DNA of 64,000 nucleotides from Pseudomonas kairouanensis (GCF_004682055.1 NZ_QUZU01000001.1:372001-436000), one strand, 5' to 3'. Numbered from the stretch's first letter, positions 27,083 to 37,117 are shown. Notes: generated from the letters alone by a model not told the origin. A program made the numbers and translations.

Positions 27083-28689
27083 GCGTGATCAGGGACAATG
27101 GGGCTTCGCGAATCGTCATTGGCTTGTTGATTATCGCCTTGGCCGCTGGCCTTCGTTTTTATGCAATGACGGACGCCTACGTCTGGTATGACGAAGCGTT
27201 CAGCGTCTGGATAAGCGCATTGACGCCGCAAGCTATCTGGTTTCATACCGGCCGGGATGTCCACCCTCCGCTCTACTATTTAGTGCTCCATGTCTGGATG
27301 GGGTGGTTTGGGAACAGTCCTCTGGCGATCAGGAGCCTGAGCGCCATTGCAGGGACGTTGACAGTCGCGCTGTGCATGGTCGCGATGCGGCGCATCGCCA
27401 ATGATCGGGCTGCAGCCATCAGCGGCGTTTTTCTGGCGATGTTTCCGGCTGCTGTCCGATTGAGTCAGGAAGCCCGCATGTATGCACTGGAGGGGCTGTT
27501 TCTGGTGGGGGCGACGGTGGCGCTGGTCTACTGGGTCAAGCGTGCAGGGCACTACGCTTATTGCCTGGCGTATGCAGCCTGTATGGTGGCGGCGCTGTAC
27601 ACCCACTACTACGCAATATTGGCGGCAGTGGTGCACTGGCTTTATCTGATCGTGCTTAGACTTCATCCCTCGGTCAGGGCGCCCCACGTCACCGCTGCGA
27701 CCTGGTGGGCGTGCAATGGGTTGATAGCGCTGGCTTACATCCCTTGGTTGATCAGCCTGGTCGATTTGATCAGGCACTACGCACTGATCGAAGCCGCCGG
27801 AAGCGTGGCCTGGTTGGACGTGGGCACCGTCTACACATTGCCTGGCACGCTGTGGAAATTTTTTACGCTGAAGTCTTCGCTCGGCTCTTCGGTACTAGGG
27901 TATTGGAGTATGCCGTTTGCAGTCGTGCTGATCACTGCGTGGGTGGTTTGGCGGGATCGAACGAAGTACCGCTTCTCCCTGCTGTTGGCGCTGTTTTCCT
28001 TCATTCCAATGGGGTTACTGTTTTGCCTGTCGCTGCTCATGCCTGCCTACCTTGAACGGTACGTGGCATTTTCTGCGGTGGGGGTGCCCATGCTGCTGGC
28101 AGTAGCGGTAGCCGGCTTGAGTGAAAAACGCTTGGCCCTGGCGGCGCTGTTGTTTGTCGCCGTGATTGGGCTTGAGTGGGTCGGCTTGAAGGTGACCTAT
28201 CGTCAGCAAGGTGAAATGGGGTACGTGAAGAGTGCCGAGATTACCCGGCTGCAAGACGCGTTCGACTACATCCACGCGCACCGTCGAGAAGGGGACATTA
28301 TCGTAGTCGGTGGCGGGTTCTTTTATTTCAGTGCGGTTTTTTACAATCGTACCGACCAGGGCATGTACCTCTACGATCCCCCGGTATTCCGCGCGACCGG
28401 GAACCGCCCCAGTGGCTACGGCGCTTCCACGTTGATGTATGACACATGGGATGACCATCACCTTGACGATGTTGATGCTCTCCCTGCGGGCACCCGGCGG
28501 ATGTGGTGGCTTACGGGAAACCCCCACCTGGATGTCTACATCCCTTATCGAGGAAAGTGGCAACCCGTGGACGAATTCCCGGCTGGCGAATTGAACCTGC
28601 GCCTTTACCAGGCGGCCCTCGCCCCGACAGGCGCGGGCTGCCCACCTGCGCCAAGCGCCCTCGACGGTTTGGGGCGGTATCGCGATTAA
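27079..28689 (+). CDS. GT39/ArnT-like membrane glycosyltransferase (GtrC role)
   Basis: A 536-residue polytopic membrane protein of the GT-C fold. The first periplasmic loop has the catalytic-type acidic motif [11 protein letters not shown] (about residues 33-43), followed by [21 protein letters not shown], both typical of the GT39/ArnT/PMT group. A periplasmic C-terminal domain follows the last helix. The start at 27079 overlaps gtrB by 4 bases and fits the helix-first architecture. In gtr operons the third gene transfers the flipped sugar to the acceptor (O-antigen or another polymer); the acceptor here is unknown. The stop shares bases with that of the convergent glutamate synthase-like gene. 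Confidence 0.85.
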   Translation: MSVIRDNGASRIVIGLLIIALAAGLRFYAMTDAYVWYDEAFSVWISALTPQAIWFHTGRDVHPPLYYLVLHVWMGWFGNSPLAIRSLSAIAGTLTVALCMVAMRRIANDRAAAISGVFLAMFPAAVRLSQEARMYALEGLFLVGATVALVYWVKRAGHYAYCLAYAACMVAALYTHYYAILAAVVHWLYLIVLRLHPSVRAPHVTAATWWACNGLIALAYIPWLISLVDLIRHYALIEAAGSVAWLDVGTVYTLPGTLWKFFTLKSSLGSSVLGYWSMPFAVVLITAWVVWRDRTKYRFSLLLALFSFIPMGLLFCLSLLMPAYLERYVAFSAVGVPMLLAVAVAGLSEKRLALAALLFVAVIGLEWVGLKVTYRQQGEMGYVKSAEITRLQDAFDYIHAHRREGDIIVVGGGFFYFSAVFYNRTDQGMYLYDPPVFRATGNRPSGYGASTLMYDTWDDHHLDDVDALPAGTRRMWWLTGNPHLDVYIPYRGKWQPVDEFPAGELNLRLYQAALAPTGAGCPPAPSALDGLGRYRD

Positions 28690-30305
28690 GCTGCCGCCAC
28701 TTCCTGCGGCTCAAAACTATCGGCCCGTGCCATTTGCCACATACGCGAATAGAACTCGCCATTCACCTCGCCGGTGAGCAATTCGCCAGGCTTGAGGAAC
28801 ACATGCAACTGCGAGAACAGTTTGATCTCGGTGGCCGACATGCGCCTAACCAGATGCTTGGCCGACAACTGCGACGGGTGATCGAGCCCGGCAGCCGCAA
28901 GCATTTCCGCCAGGGCCTTGAGGGTGTTGCGGTGGAAGTTGAACACCCGCTGGGCCTTGTCTGGCACCACCAGCGCACGTTGGCGCAGAGGGTCCTGGGT
29001 GGCAACGCCCGTAGGGCACTTGTTGGTGTGGCAGCTCTGGGACTGAATGCAGCCAATCGCAAACATGAATCCGCGTGCCGAGTTGGCCCAGTCGGCGCCG
29101 ATGGCCAGTACGCTGGCGATGTCGAACGCGCTGACGATCTTGCCGCTGGCGCCCAGCTTGATTTTGTCCCGCAGGTTCAGGCCTACCAAGGTGTTGTGCA
29201 CAAACAGCAGGCCTTCACGCAGGGGCACGCCGATATGGTCGGTGAACTCCACAGGGGCCGCGCCGGTACCGCCTTCCTTGCCGTCCACCACGATAAAGTC
29301 CGGGAGGATGCCGGTTTCCAGCATGGCCTTGGCAATGCCCATGAATTCCCACGGGTGGCCCAGGCAGAACTTGAAACCCACCGGTTTGCCGCCGGACAGT
29401 TCACGCAGTTGGGCGATGAATTGCATCAGCTCGACAGGGGTGGAAAACGCGCTGTGGCGCGAGGGCGAAATGCAGTCCTCACCCATCATGATCCCGCGTG
29501 TGTCGGCGATTTCCTGGGTCACCTTGTGCTTGGGCAGGATCCCGCCATGGCCGGGCTTGGCGCCCTGGCTCATCTTGATTTCGATCATGCGCACTTGCGG
29601 GTTCTGCGCCTGCACGGCGAAGCGCTCCGGGTCAAAACGGCCGTCGCTGGTGCGACAGCCAAAGTAGCCGCTGCCCAGTTCCCAGGTCAGGTCGCCGCCG
29701 TTCTCGCGGTGGTAGGGGCTGATGCTGCCTTCGCCGGTGTCGTGGGCGAAGTTGCCAAGTTTGGCGCCTTGGTTAAGAGCACGGATGGCGTTGGCGCTCA
29801 ATGAGCCAAAACTCATCGCCGAGATATTGAACACCGACGCCGAATACGGCTGTGTGCATTGCGGGCCACCGACCATCACACGGAATGCGCTGGGGTCGCT
29901 CAACGGCGCGGGGCGCATGGAGTGGCCGATAAATTCGAAACCTGACTGGTACACATCGATCAGGGTGCCGAAGGGTTTGTCGGCGGTTTCGTTCTTGGCC
30001 CGCGAATACACCAGCGAGCGCTGGGCCCGGGAAAAGGGCAGGGCGTCACTGTCGGATTCGAGCAGGTACTGGCGGATTTCCGGGCGGATGGCCTCCACCA
30101 GGTAACGGATATTGCCCAGGATCGGGTAGTTGCGGCGCACGGCGTGGGGGCTTTGCAGCAGGTCGAAGAGGCCGATCAGGCTCAACACGCCGGTGATCAC
30201 GGTGATCGGCCACAGCCATTCATGTTCGATGAACGGAAGGCTGGCGAGGGTGAAAATGACACACACAGCAAAGAAGGCGTAACGGCTTAGCAAGGACAGG
30301 CTCAT
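28686..30305 (-). CDS. FMN-binding glutamate synthase-family protein
   Basis: A 539-residue stand-alone protein like the synthase domain of GltB. Two hydrophobic helices lead the protein (about 8-50), so it is probably attached to the membrane. The FMN barrel shows ISAMSFGSLSANAIRALNQGAK, GEGSISPYH, KMSQGAKPGHGGILP, VVDGKEGGTGAAP and the iron-sulfur Cys cluster CIQSQSCHTNKCPTG. The glutamine amidotransferase domain of GltB is absent, so it cannot by itself run the full GOGAT reaction from glutamine; its true substrate is unknown. It overlaps the stop of the convergent gtr operon by 4 bases. Confidence 0.88.
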   Translation of the reverse strand: MSLSLLSRYAFFAVCVIFTLASLPFIEHEWLWPITVITGVLSLIGLFDLLQSPHAVRRNYPILGNIRYLVEAIRPEIRQYLLESDSDALPFSRAQRSLVYSRAKNETADKPFGTLIDVYQSGFEFIGHSMRPAPLSDPSAFRVMVGGPQCTQPYSASVFNISAMSFGSLSANAIRALNQGAKLGNFAHDTGEGSISPYHRENGGDLTWELGSGYFGCRTSDGRFDPERFAVQAQNPQVRMIEIKMSQGAKPGHGGILPKHKVTQEIADTRGIMMGEDCISPSRHSAFSTPVELMQFIAQLRELSGGKPVGFKFCLGHPWEFMGIAKAMLETGILPDFIVVDGKEGGTGAAPVEFTDHIGVPLREGLLFVHNTLVGLNLRDKIKLGASGKIVSAFDIASVLAIGADWANSARGFMFAIGCIQSQSCHTNKCPTGVATQDPLRQRALVVPDKAQRVFNFHRNTLKALAEMLAAAGLDHPSQLSAKHLVRRMSATEIKLFSQLHVFLKPGELLTGEVNGEFYSRMWQMARADSFEPQEVAAA

Positions 30306-30386
30306 ACGGTTTCCTTGGGTTCGGACTCTTCGGTCGGTCCGGCATTCTGCGCCTGTAAGGAAACGCCAGACAACCTGTAGGTGTAT

Positions 30387-32624
30387 TCAGTTTGGGGCGC
30401 CAGGGCCCGGTGTAGACAATCGGCGGCTGTCTGTCACCTCGAACCGGGCCTGGTTCTGCGTGGTCGAGTCGCCGCCGACAAATACGGTAAACGTGCCGGC
30501 TTGCACCACGGGTATGAACCGTTCGTCCAGCAGGGCGAAGTCCTCTTGGCCCAAGGTGAACGTCAGGTGCCGTGCCTGGCCGGGCGCCAGGTGCACTTTG
30601 CGAAAACCGCGCAGCAGGCGCACTGGCCGAGTCACGCTGGCGACGTCATCGCGCAGGTACAGCTGCACGATTTCATCCCCGGCTCGCTGGCCGGTATTGG
30701 TGACGGTGACCTCCACATCGACCGTCTGGGTCGAGGCCAGTCGTGTGGTGCTCAAGCGTGGCGGGGAGTAGGCGAAGGTGGTGTAGCTCAAGCCGAAACC
30801 GAAGGGGTACAGCGGCGTCCAGGGTACATCGATGTAGGCGGATTCAAACGCGGCGTCCCCCAGTGGCGGGCGGCCGGTGTTTTTGTGCGCGTAGTAAAGG
30901 GGGATCTGTCCGACGCTACGGGCAAAGGTGATCGGCAGTTTGCCGCTGGGGTTCACATCGCCGAACAACACATCCGCGACAGCGTGCCCTGTTTCGCTGC
31001 CCAGGAACCAGGTTTCAAGCAATGCCGGCGCCCGCTGGACGTTGGTGCTGAGCACCAGCGGTCGGCCGTTCATCAGGACAACGATGAGGGGTTTGCGGGT
31101 TTCAAGCAGCGCCCGCAGTAACCGGTCTTGCGCGCCCGGCAGGCCCAGTTCGGCGCGGCTGCGGCTTTCGCCGCTCTGGTCGGCGGTTTCTCCGAGCACG
31201 GCGATGACAACATCCGCGTCGTGGGCGGCCTGTTGGGCGGCCGCTATGCCTTGAGTGCCTGGGCTGTCGGGAGATGCGCCTGGCAGGTAAATCACCTGGG
31301 TATCTGCTGAAACCGCGTGCTGTATGCCTTGCAGAACCGTCACCGAGTCCTGTGGGTGACCTGCCCAGGCCCAGGGGCCGAGGGTGGCCTGTGCATCGGT
31401 TGCCAGGCTGCCGACCACCAGCACGGTGCCCAGGCTTTTTGGCAGCGGCAGCAGCGAGCCAGCGTTTTTCAGCAGCACGATGGATTTTTGCGCTGCCTCG
31501 CGGGCCAGCGCGCGGTGTTGTGGCGTGAGGATACTGGCTTTTTCGCGGGCCTCGTCGCTGTACCGGTAGGGCGCGTCGAACAGACCCAGGCGCTCCTTGG
31601 CCTTGAGCACGCGGCGCACGGCATCATCCAGGGACTGCCGGGAAACCTGGCCGCTGCCCACCTGCGTCGGCAGGTATTGGCGGTAGGATTGGCTGGCCAT
31701 TTCCATATCCACACCGGCGTTGAACGCCAACTGCGCGGTATTGGCCGGGGATTGGGCAAGACCTTGCGGGATCAACTCCCAAACGGCGTTGAAGTCGCTG
31801 ATGACCAGCCCAGTGAACCCCCACTGGTTGCGCAGCAGTCCGGTCAACAGCGCGTTGTTGCTGTGCATGGGCACACCGGCCAGCTCGTTGAACGCGGGCA
31901 TGACGGCCTCCACACCTGCCTCGACAGCCGCATGGAACGGCGGCAGGTAAACCTCCCTCAAGGTACGCTCGGACAGGTCGGCGACGTTGTAGTCCCGGCC
32001 ACCTTCGGCCGCGCCATATGCCACGAAATGTTTGGCGGTGCTCATCATCGATGACAGATCGGGCGGCCCGTGGCCATGGAAGCCCCGCACCCGCGCTGCG
32101 GCCAGGGCCGAGCCCAGGAACGGGTCTTCGCCTGCGCCTTCCACCACGCGCCCCCAACGTGGGTCGCGGGCGATGTCGACCATGGGCGCGAAGGTCCAAT
32201 GGATGCCGCTGGCCGTGGCTTCGATGGCGGCGACGCGCGCAACGCGGCGGGACAATTCAGGCTCCCAGGCACTGGCTTCGGCCAGGGGCACCGGGAAGAT
32301 GGTACGAAAACCGTGGATCACGTCGTAGGCAAACAGCAAGGGGATGTGCAGGCGCGAACCCTGCACGACCTGTTCCTGCATTTTTCGGGTGTGTTCGGCA
32401 CCGTAGACGTTGAGGACCGAGCCTACCTGGGTGATCGGGAAGTGCGTCAGTTCACCTGGGTCAATGGCAGGGCCGCTCAGGGTGTTCTGAATGCCGAGTT
32501 GGCTCAATTGGCCGACCTTCTCCTCAAGCGTCATCTGCGTCAACAGCTGTTCAACCCGGTCCTCTTCAGCACTTGCCAGCAGCGAGGTGACGGCGAGCGT
32601 GAGCAGCAGCAGGCGAGCAAGCAT
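30387..32624 (-). CDS. bglX: Periplasmic GH3 beta-glucosidase
   Basis: A 745-residue glycoside hydrolase family 3 enzyme. A signal peptide (MLARLLLLTLAVTSLLASA) sends it to the periplasm. The GH3 barrel includes LTLEEKVGQL, the KHFVAYGAAEGGRDYN loop and the nucleophile Asp277 in VISDFNAV. The second GH3 domain (about 390-590) and a fibronectin-III-like domain (about 640-745, VTVTNTGQRAGDEIVQLYLRD) complete the BglX layout. It would release glucose from beta-linked oligosaccharides. The gene is single. A perfect 22-bp palindrome lies 57 bases upstream of the start. Confidence 0.93.
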   Translation of the reverse strand: MLARLLLLTLAVTSLLASAEEDRVEQLLTQMTLEEKVGQLSQLGIQNTLSGPAIDPGELTHFPITQVGSVLNVYGAEHTRKMQEQVVQGSRLHIPLLFAYDVIHGFRTIFPVPLAEASAWEPELSRRVARVAAIEATASGIHWTFAPMVDIARDPRWGRVVEGAGEDPFLGSALAAARVRGFHGHGPPDLSSMMSTAKHFVAYGAAEGGRDYNVADLSERTLREVYLPPFHAAVEAGVEAVMPAFNELAGVPMHSNNALLTGLLRNQWGFTGLVISDFNAVWELIPQGLAQSPANTAQLAFNAGVDMEMASQSYRQYLPTQVGSGQVSRQSLDDAVRRVLKAKERLGLFDAPYRYSDEAREKASILTPQHRALAREAAQKSIVLLKNAGSLLPLPKSLGTVLVVGSLATDAQATLGPWAWAGHPQDSVTVLQGIQHAVSADTQVIYLPGASPDSPGTQGIAAAQQAAHDADVVIAVLGETADQSGESRSRAELGLPGAQDRLLRALLETRKPLIVVLMNGRPLVLSTNVQRAPALLETWFLGSETGHAVADVLFGDVNPSGKLPITFARSVGQIPLYYAHKNTGRPPLGDAAFESAYIDVPWTPLYPFGFGLSYTTFAYSPPRLSTTRLASTQTVDVEVTVTNTGQRAGDEIVQLYLRDDVASVTRPVRLLRGFRKVHLAPGQARHLTFTLGQEDFALLDERFIPVVQAGTFTVFVGGDSTTQNQARFEVTDSRRLSTPGPGAPN

Positions 32625-32680
32625 GGCGTGCTTCCCAGCAAGGAATGAGCCTGGAGTGTTTGGCGCGCCGGTCTAGCCGT

Positions 32681-32702
32681 CTACTGTCAGAACTGACAGT
32701 AG
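32681..32702. promoter_or_regulatory. Perfect 22-bp palindrome upstream of bglX
   Basis: CTACTGTCAG and CTGACAGTAG are separated by AA, a perfect 10+2+10 inverted repeat. It is 57 bases upstream of bglX and has no T-run, which favours a protein-binding operator over a terminator. A degenerate copy precedes gtrA. The regulator is unknown. Confidence 0.6.
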
Positions 32703-32785
32703 GCGTGAGTAAACCGATAAGCGGCCCTTAGCAGCCAGTGCGCTATGCTTATTGCAATCGGTTCTCGTTTAGGTGCATTGTTTAT

Positions 32786-32798
32786 GTTATTGTATAAC
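32786..32798. promoter_or_regulatory. Zur box upstream of rpmE2
   Basis: GTTATTGTATAAC matches the Zur core GTTATANTATAAC at 11 of 12 defined positions and is 35 bases before the rpmE2 start codon. Zur control of zinc-free L31 is well known in gammaproteobacteria. Confidence 0.85.
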
Positions 32799-32832
32799 GT
32801 ATTATTTGCACCCAGACGCCCCGGAGGCCCAC

Positions 32833-33105
32833 ATGAAACCTGGCATTCACCCTGAGTACCGCACCGTGCTGTTCCACGACACTGCCGCCGACGTGTACTT
32901 CCTGATCGGCTCCACCGCCGACACTGACCGCACCTATACCCACAGTGACGGCAACACCTACCCGTACATGCCGTTGGACGTGTCCAGTGCCTCGCACCCG
33001 ATCTACACCGGCCAACAGCGCAAGACCCAGGCAGAAGGCCGCATTGCCGGGTTCAACAAGCGTTTTGCTTCGTTTGGATCCGCTGCGAAAAAAGCCGACG
33101 CGTGA
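32833..33105 (+). CDS. rpmE2: 50S ribosomal protein L31 type B (zinc-independent)
   Basis: A 90-residue L31 paralogue. The [16 protein letters not shown] start, VGSTADT-like [10 protein letters not shown] and [14 protein letters not shown] are the type B landmarks, and there is no cysteine, so the zinc site of ordinary L31 is missing. Under zinc shortage such proteins replace zinc-bound L31 on the ribosome. The ATG at 32833 has GGAG upstream and gives the family N-terminus. A Zur box precedes and a terminator follows it, so it is a single-gene unit. Confidence 0.96.
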   Translation: MKPGIHPEYRTVLFHDTAADVYFLIGSTADTDRTYTHSDGNTYPYMPLDVSSASHPIYTGQQRKTQAEGRIAGFNKRFASFGSAAKKADA

Positions 33106-33128
33106 GCCTTGCAGGCTTCAATTCAAGG

Positions 33129-33158
33129 GCCGCTCCGAGTTCAGGGGCGGCTTTTTTA
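33129..33158 (+). terminator. Intrinsic terminator of rpmE2
   Basis: GCCGCTCC pairs with GGGGCGGC around a 7-base loop and is followed by a run of seven T, 24 bases after the rpmE2 stop. Confidence 0.9.
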
Positions 33159-33309
33159 CGTTGATACCCCCAAGTTGCTTTTACCTTTGTGCTGCTTCAA
33201 GGAGGGGTATGAGGGCAAACCCCTCCCATCAACCCCAGCTTGCCCATGGATTGCGATGCGCTTGAGGTCATGTGATCCTTACGCCCTTTGCCGCTAAGGA
33301 AGCCCTCCC

Positions 33310-33717
33310 ATGCCCTCCACCATCCGCATCGCCGCCGCCCTCTTGATCGGCCGCGACGGCCAGACCCTGCTGGTGCGCAAACGCGGCACCCAGGCGTTCA
33401 TGCAGCCGGGCGGCAAGATCGATGCCGGTGAGCAACCCGCCCAAGCCCTGGCCCGCGAGCTGCACGAAGAGCTCAACCTGCGTATCGACCCGGCTGCTGC
33501 AATCTACCTGGGCAAGTTCTGCGCACCGGCCGCGAACGAGCCAGGTTTCACGGTTGAAGCCGAACTGTTCCAAGTGCATATCGACGTCACGGTAAGCCCC
33601 GCTGCCGAGATCGAAGAAGTGCGCTGGATCGACCCGGCGGGCGATGGTGGCTTGCCGTTGGCGCCGCTGACGCGCGACCTGATCCTGCCGTTTTATCGCC
33701 AATCGCTGAGCGCATGA
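33310..33717 (+). CDS. NUDIX hydrolase
   Basis: A 135-residue single-domain protein. The Nudix box is GKIDAGEQPAQALARELHEELNL; it keeps the metal-binding RELHEE, but the usual Gly near the end is Asn. The VRKRGTQAFMQPGGKIDAG lead-in resembles small pyrophosphohydrolases acting on nucleotide or diphosphate metabolites. The substrate is not predictable. The stop overlaps the start of the following GNAT gene. Confidence 0.9.
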   Translation: MPSTIRIAAALLIGRDGQTLLVRKRGTQAFMQPGGKIDAGEQPAQALARELHEELNLRIDPAAAIYLGKFCAPAANEPGFTVEAELFQVHIDVTVSPAAEIEEVRWIDPAGDGGLPLAPLTRDLILPFYRQSLSA

Positions 33718-34220
33718 TGATTCGCCCGCTGGTGGCCAGCGACGCCCAGGCCTATCGGGCATTGATGCTTGAGGCCTATGGCGTGTACCCCCAGGCGTTC
33801 ACCTCCAGCGTGGCCGAGCGCGCAGCGATGCCGTTGAGCTGGTGGGAGAAACGCCTGGAAAGCCCGCTGGACCACTTGCTTGGGGCGTTTGACGCAGATG
33901 ACCTGGTCGGCATCGTCGGCCTGGCGTTCGAACCTCGGGAGAAGGCGCGGCACAAGGTGACGTTGTTTGGCATGTATGTGAACGCCGGCCATCAGCAACA
34001 GGGCCTGGGCCGCCGGTTGGTCGAGGCGGCACTGGATGAGGCGCGCAAACAGCCGCGCCTGAAGCTGATCCAACTGACCGTCACCGCCGGTAATGATGCG
34101 GCGTTTGCGCTGTACCAGCGCTGCGGTTTTATCCAATACGGCCTGGAGCCGCTGGCGGTACGGGTAGGGGTCGAGTATTTCGACAAGATTCACATGTGGC
34201 GCGAGCTCAAGACCCACTGA
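33714..34220 (+). CDS. GNAT-family N-acetyltransferase
   Basis: A 168-residue acetyltransferase: IRPLVASDAQAYRALMLEAY at the N-terminus, the acetyl-CoA loop MYVNAGHQQQGLGRRLVEAAL (motif A, Q/R-x-x-G-x-G type) at about 82-102, and the late ALYQRCGFIQYGLEP block. Two adjacent ATG codons are possible (33714 and 33717). It is translationally coupled to the NUDIX gene. The substrate is unknown. Confidence 0.88.
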   Translation: MMIRPLVASDAQAYRALMLEAYGVYPQAFTSSVAERAAMPLSWWEKRLESPLDHLLGAFDADDLVGIVGLAFEPREKARHKVTLFGMYVNAGHQQQGLGRRLVEAALDEARKQPRLKLIQLTVTAGNDAAFALYQRCGFIQYGLEPLAVRVGVEYFDKIHMWRELKTH

Positions 34221-34272
34221 TACCCACCTGTGAAAAACCCCTCCCGCAGGTTCACTGTCATTGCTTGCCCAC

Positions 34273-35190
34273 TCAGCGTACGGCGCTGACCCCGTCCAAC
34301 GTGGAAAACGACGTGTCCTTGGCCGTCAGCAAGAAATCGCGCATGTACGGCGCATCCAGCATATCTGCGCGAATTCCCGCATACAGCGTCGCAAACAGAC
34401 CTTTCTCGCCCAGGCGCTTGGCCTTCACGTAGCCGCGCGAGCTGTATTCATGCAGGGCCCAATGGGGCATCCCGCACACGCCACGGCCGCTGGCCACCAG
34501 TTGCATCATCATCACCGTCAGTTCCGAGGTGCGCACTTGCGCAGGCTCGACGTCGGCCGGCTCCAGGAAGCGGGTGAAGATATCCAGCCGGTCGCGCTCC
34601 ACCGGGTAGGTGATCAGGGTTTCGGTCAGCAGGTCTTCCGGCACGATATAGGGCTTGTTCGCCAGCGCATGCTGGTTGGCCACCGCCAACATGGCTTCGT
34701 AGGTGAACAGCGGCACATAGGTGATACCCGGCAGTTCCAGCGGGTCGGAGGTCACCACCAGGTCCAGGTCGCCACGGGCCAGCGCCGGCAGCGGGGCAAA
34801 GGCGAAGCCGGAAGCCAGGTCCAGCTCGACTTCCGGCCAGGCATCGCGGAACTGGTCGATGGTGGGCATCAGCCACTGGAAGCAGCTGTGGCACTCGATG
34901 GCCATGTGTAAACGTCCCGCAGTACCGCCCGCCAAGCGCGCGATATCCCGCTCGGCGCCACGCAGCAAAGGCAGGGTTGCGTCCGCCAGTTGCAGCAGGC
35001 GCAAACCGGCGCTGGTGAAGCGCAGCGGCTTGGTCTTGCGCACGAACAGTGGCATGCCCAGGCGCTCTTCGAGCTCTTTGAACTGGTGGGACAGTGCCGA
35101 CTGCGTCAGGTGCAAACGCTCGGCGGCTTCCACCAGGCTGTCGGCTTCGCGCAGGGCGTGCAGGGTCTTGAGATGGCGGATTTCGAGCAC
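34273..35190 (-). CDS. metR: LysR-type regulator MetR
   Basis: A 305-residue LysR protein. The N-terminal helix-turn-helix (HLKTLHALREADSLVEAAERLHLTQSALSHQFKELEERLG) and the sensor domain both follow E. coli MetR very closely, with RLHMAIECHSCFQWLMPTIDQF, DLDLVVTSDP, TLITYPVERDRLDIF and GRGVCGMPHWAL. MetR activates methionine synthesis genes (metE, metH) with homocysteine as co-regulator. None of these genes is in the window. The gene is divergent from an alpha/beta hydrolase gene. Confidence 0.9.
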   Translation of the reverse strand: MLEIRHLKTLHALREADSLVEAAERLHLTQSALSHQFKELEERLGMPLFVRKTKPLRFTSAGLRLLQLADATLPLLRGAERDIARLAGGTAGRLHMAIECHSCFQWLMPTIDQFRDAWPEVELDLASGFAFAPLPALARGDLDLVVTSDPLELPGITYVPLFTYEAMLAVANQHALANKPYIVPEDLLTETLITYPVERDRLDIFTRFLEPADVEPAQVRTSELTVMMMQLVASGRGVCGMPHWALHEYSSRGYVKAKRLGEKGLFATLYAGIRADMLDAPYMRDFLLTAKDTSFSTLDGVSAVR

Positions 35191-35372
35191 GGGCTCTCCA
35201 TGAAGGCAATTTGTGGCGAATCGGAATAGCGTGAGTTTGTCTCATGTTGCAAAGCGTGTCGACCATGACCACTGGGCACTCTTCATCAAACTGTCATGGA
35301 ACTGTGGCAGCGCGCTTGAACAAACTTCATCAGACTCGCGCTCTACTGGGGTTCTGCGTTTCGGTGTTTTTC

Positions 35373-36392
35373 ATGCGCGTGTTGCTTTTACTGGCCGCTC
35401 TTGTGTTCGGCCTGCCGTCTTTTGCGGCTTCTCGATGTGATGTCAATGTTCCGACCCAAACGGTCGACCTGGCCCAGGTGAGCATCGCCTACCAGAGCAT
35501 CGGCCGTGCGTCCGACCCGGCCTTGCTGCTGGTGATGGGGCTGGGCGGGCAGTTGATCCACTGGCCTGATGAGGTAGTGGAGGCGCTGTGCGAACAGGGC
35601 TTTCGGGTGATCCGCTATGACAATCGCGATGTCGGCCTGTCCAGCTGGCGCCAGGCACCGGCCAGCGCCAACCTGACCTTTGAGGTGCTGCGCTACAAGC
35701 TCGGCCTGCCAGTGTCGGCGCCGTACACGCTGACGGATATGGCTGACGACGCCCTGGGTTTGATGGATGCCTTGCAGATCCGGCAATTCCACGTACTGGG
35801 TGCCAGCATGGGCGGCATGATCGCCCAACACCTGGCCGCCATGGCGCCGCAGCGCGTGGAAAGCCTCACGTTGATCATGACCAGTTCTGGCGCCGAAGGC
35901 CTGCCGGCCCCGAGTGCGGCGCTGGTGCAACTGCTGTCACGGCGCAGTGCGCCCAACCGCGCGGTGGCGCTGGAGCAACAAGCCGACTTGCTGGCGGCCC
36001 TGGGCAGCCCGGATATCAAGGATGATCGCCAGGCCTTGCTGCACCAGGCGGCGTTGTCCTATGACCGTGCTTTCAACCCGGACGGCGTGAAGCGCCAGAT
36101 CATGGCGATCCTCGCCGAGCCGAGCCGCGTGCCGTTGCTCAACCAATTGCGCGTGCCGACCCTGGTGGTGCACGGCACCGCCGACCCACTGTTGCCGGTG
36201 ATGCACGGCGTGCACCTGGCGGCGCATATCCAGGGCAGCGAGTTGAAGCTGATTCCCGGCATGGCCCATCGTTTCCAGGAGGCCTTCAAGGCGCCGCTGC
36301 TGACGGCGGTGTTGCCGTACCTGCAAGCCCATCGCGAAGACGCCGCGCACTGGGCGCAGATTGACCTGGGCGAGCCTTCGAAGGTGCTGTGA
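35373..36392 (+). CDS. Exported alpha/beta-fold hydrolase
   Basis: A 339-residue protein beginning with a signal peptide ([19 protein letters not shown]). An alpha/beta hydrolase follows: [19 protein letters not shown] (oxyanion region), YDNRDVGLS, the nucleophile elbow [11 protein letters not shown], and the late acid and His regions [11 protein letters not shown] and GMAHRF. The ATG at 35373 was chosen for the signal peptide; an upstream extension lacks similarity. The substrate class (ester, lactone, epoxide) is not predictable. Confidence 0.85.
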   Translation: MRVLLLLAALVFGLPSFAASRCDVNVPTQTVDLAQVSIAYQSIGRASDPALLLVMGLGGQLIHWPDEVVEALCEQGFRVIRYDNRDVGLSSWRQAPASANLTFEVLRYKLGLPVSAPYTLTDMADDALGLMDALQIRQFHVLGASMGGMIAQHLAAMAPQRVESLTLIMTSSGAEGLPAPSAALVQLLSRRSAPNRAVALEQQADLLAALGSPDIKDDRQALLHQAALSYDRAFNPDGVKRQIMAILAEPSRVPLLNQLRVPTLVVHGTADPLLPVMHGVHLAAHIQGSELKLIPGMAHRFQEAFKAPLLTAVLPYLQAHREDAAHWAQIDLGEPSKVL

Positions 36393-36447
36393 CATTGGTG
36401 TATCGTGCAACCTTTGTGGCCCATTTGCGCCTGCGAGGTTGCCTGTC

Positions 36448-37101
36448 ATGAGTACTCCCCTGAAAATCGATTTCGTCAGCGATGTGTCCTGCCCCTGGTG
36501 CATCATCGGCCTGCGCGGCCTCACCGAAGCCCTCGACCAACTGGGCGCCGAGGTGCAGGCCGAGATCCATTTCCAGCCGTTCGAACTGAACCCGAACATG
36601 CCCGCCGAAGGGCAGAACATCGTCGAGCACATCACCGAAAAATACGGCTCCACTGCCGAAGAATCCCAGGCCAACCGGGCGCGCATTCGCGACATGGGGG
36701 CTGCGCTGGGCTTTGCTTTCCGCACCGATGGCCAGAGTCGTATCTACAACACCTTTGATGCTCACCGCCTGCTGCATTGGGCTGGGCTTGAAGGCTTGCA
36801 ATACAACCTCAAGGAAGCGCTGTTCAAGGCGTATTTCACCGATGGCCAGGACCCTTCCGACCACGCCACCCTGGCGATCATTGCCGAGAGCGTTGGGCTG
36901 GACTTGAAGCGTGCGGCTGAGATTCTCGCCAGCGATGAGTACGCCGCTGAGGTGCGTGAGCAGGAGCAACTGTGGGTGTCCCGTGGCGTGACGTCGGTGC
37001 CGACCATCGTGTTCAACGACCAGTACGCGGTGAGCGGCGGGCAACCGGCTGAAGCGTTTGTGGGGGCTATTCGCCAGATCATCAACGAGTCCAAAAACTA
37101 A
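36448..37101 (+). CDS. DsbA-family thioredoxin-fold oxidoreductase (FrnE-like)
   Basis: A 217-residue cytoplasmic protein of the FrnE/2-hydroxychromene isomerase-like branch of Dsb[21 protein letters not shown] with the redox pair Cys15-Pro-Trp-Cys18, a helical insert, and [21 protein letters not shown] carrying the cis-Pro. There is no signal peptide, which separates it from periplasmic DsbA. Family members act in oxidative stress or on small-molecule disulfides. It follows the hydrolase gene by 55 bases in the same direction. Confidence 0.88.
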   Translation: MSTPLKIDFVSDVSCPWCIIGLRGLTEALDQLGAEVQAEIHFQPFELNPNMPAEGQNIVEHITEKYGSTAEESQANRARIRDMGAALGFAFRTDGQSRIYNTFDAHRLLHWAGLEGLQYNLKEALFKAYFTDGQDPSDHATLAIIAESVGLDLKRAAEILASDEYAAEVREQEQLWVSRGVTSVPTIVFNDQYAVSGGQPAEAFVGAIRQIINESKN

Positions 37102-37117
37102 AGCCGAACACAGTTCC

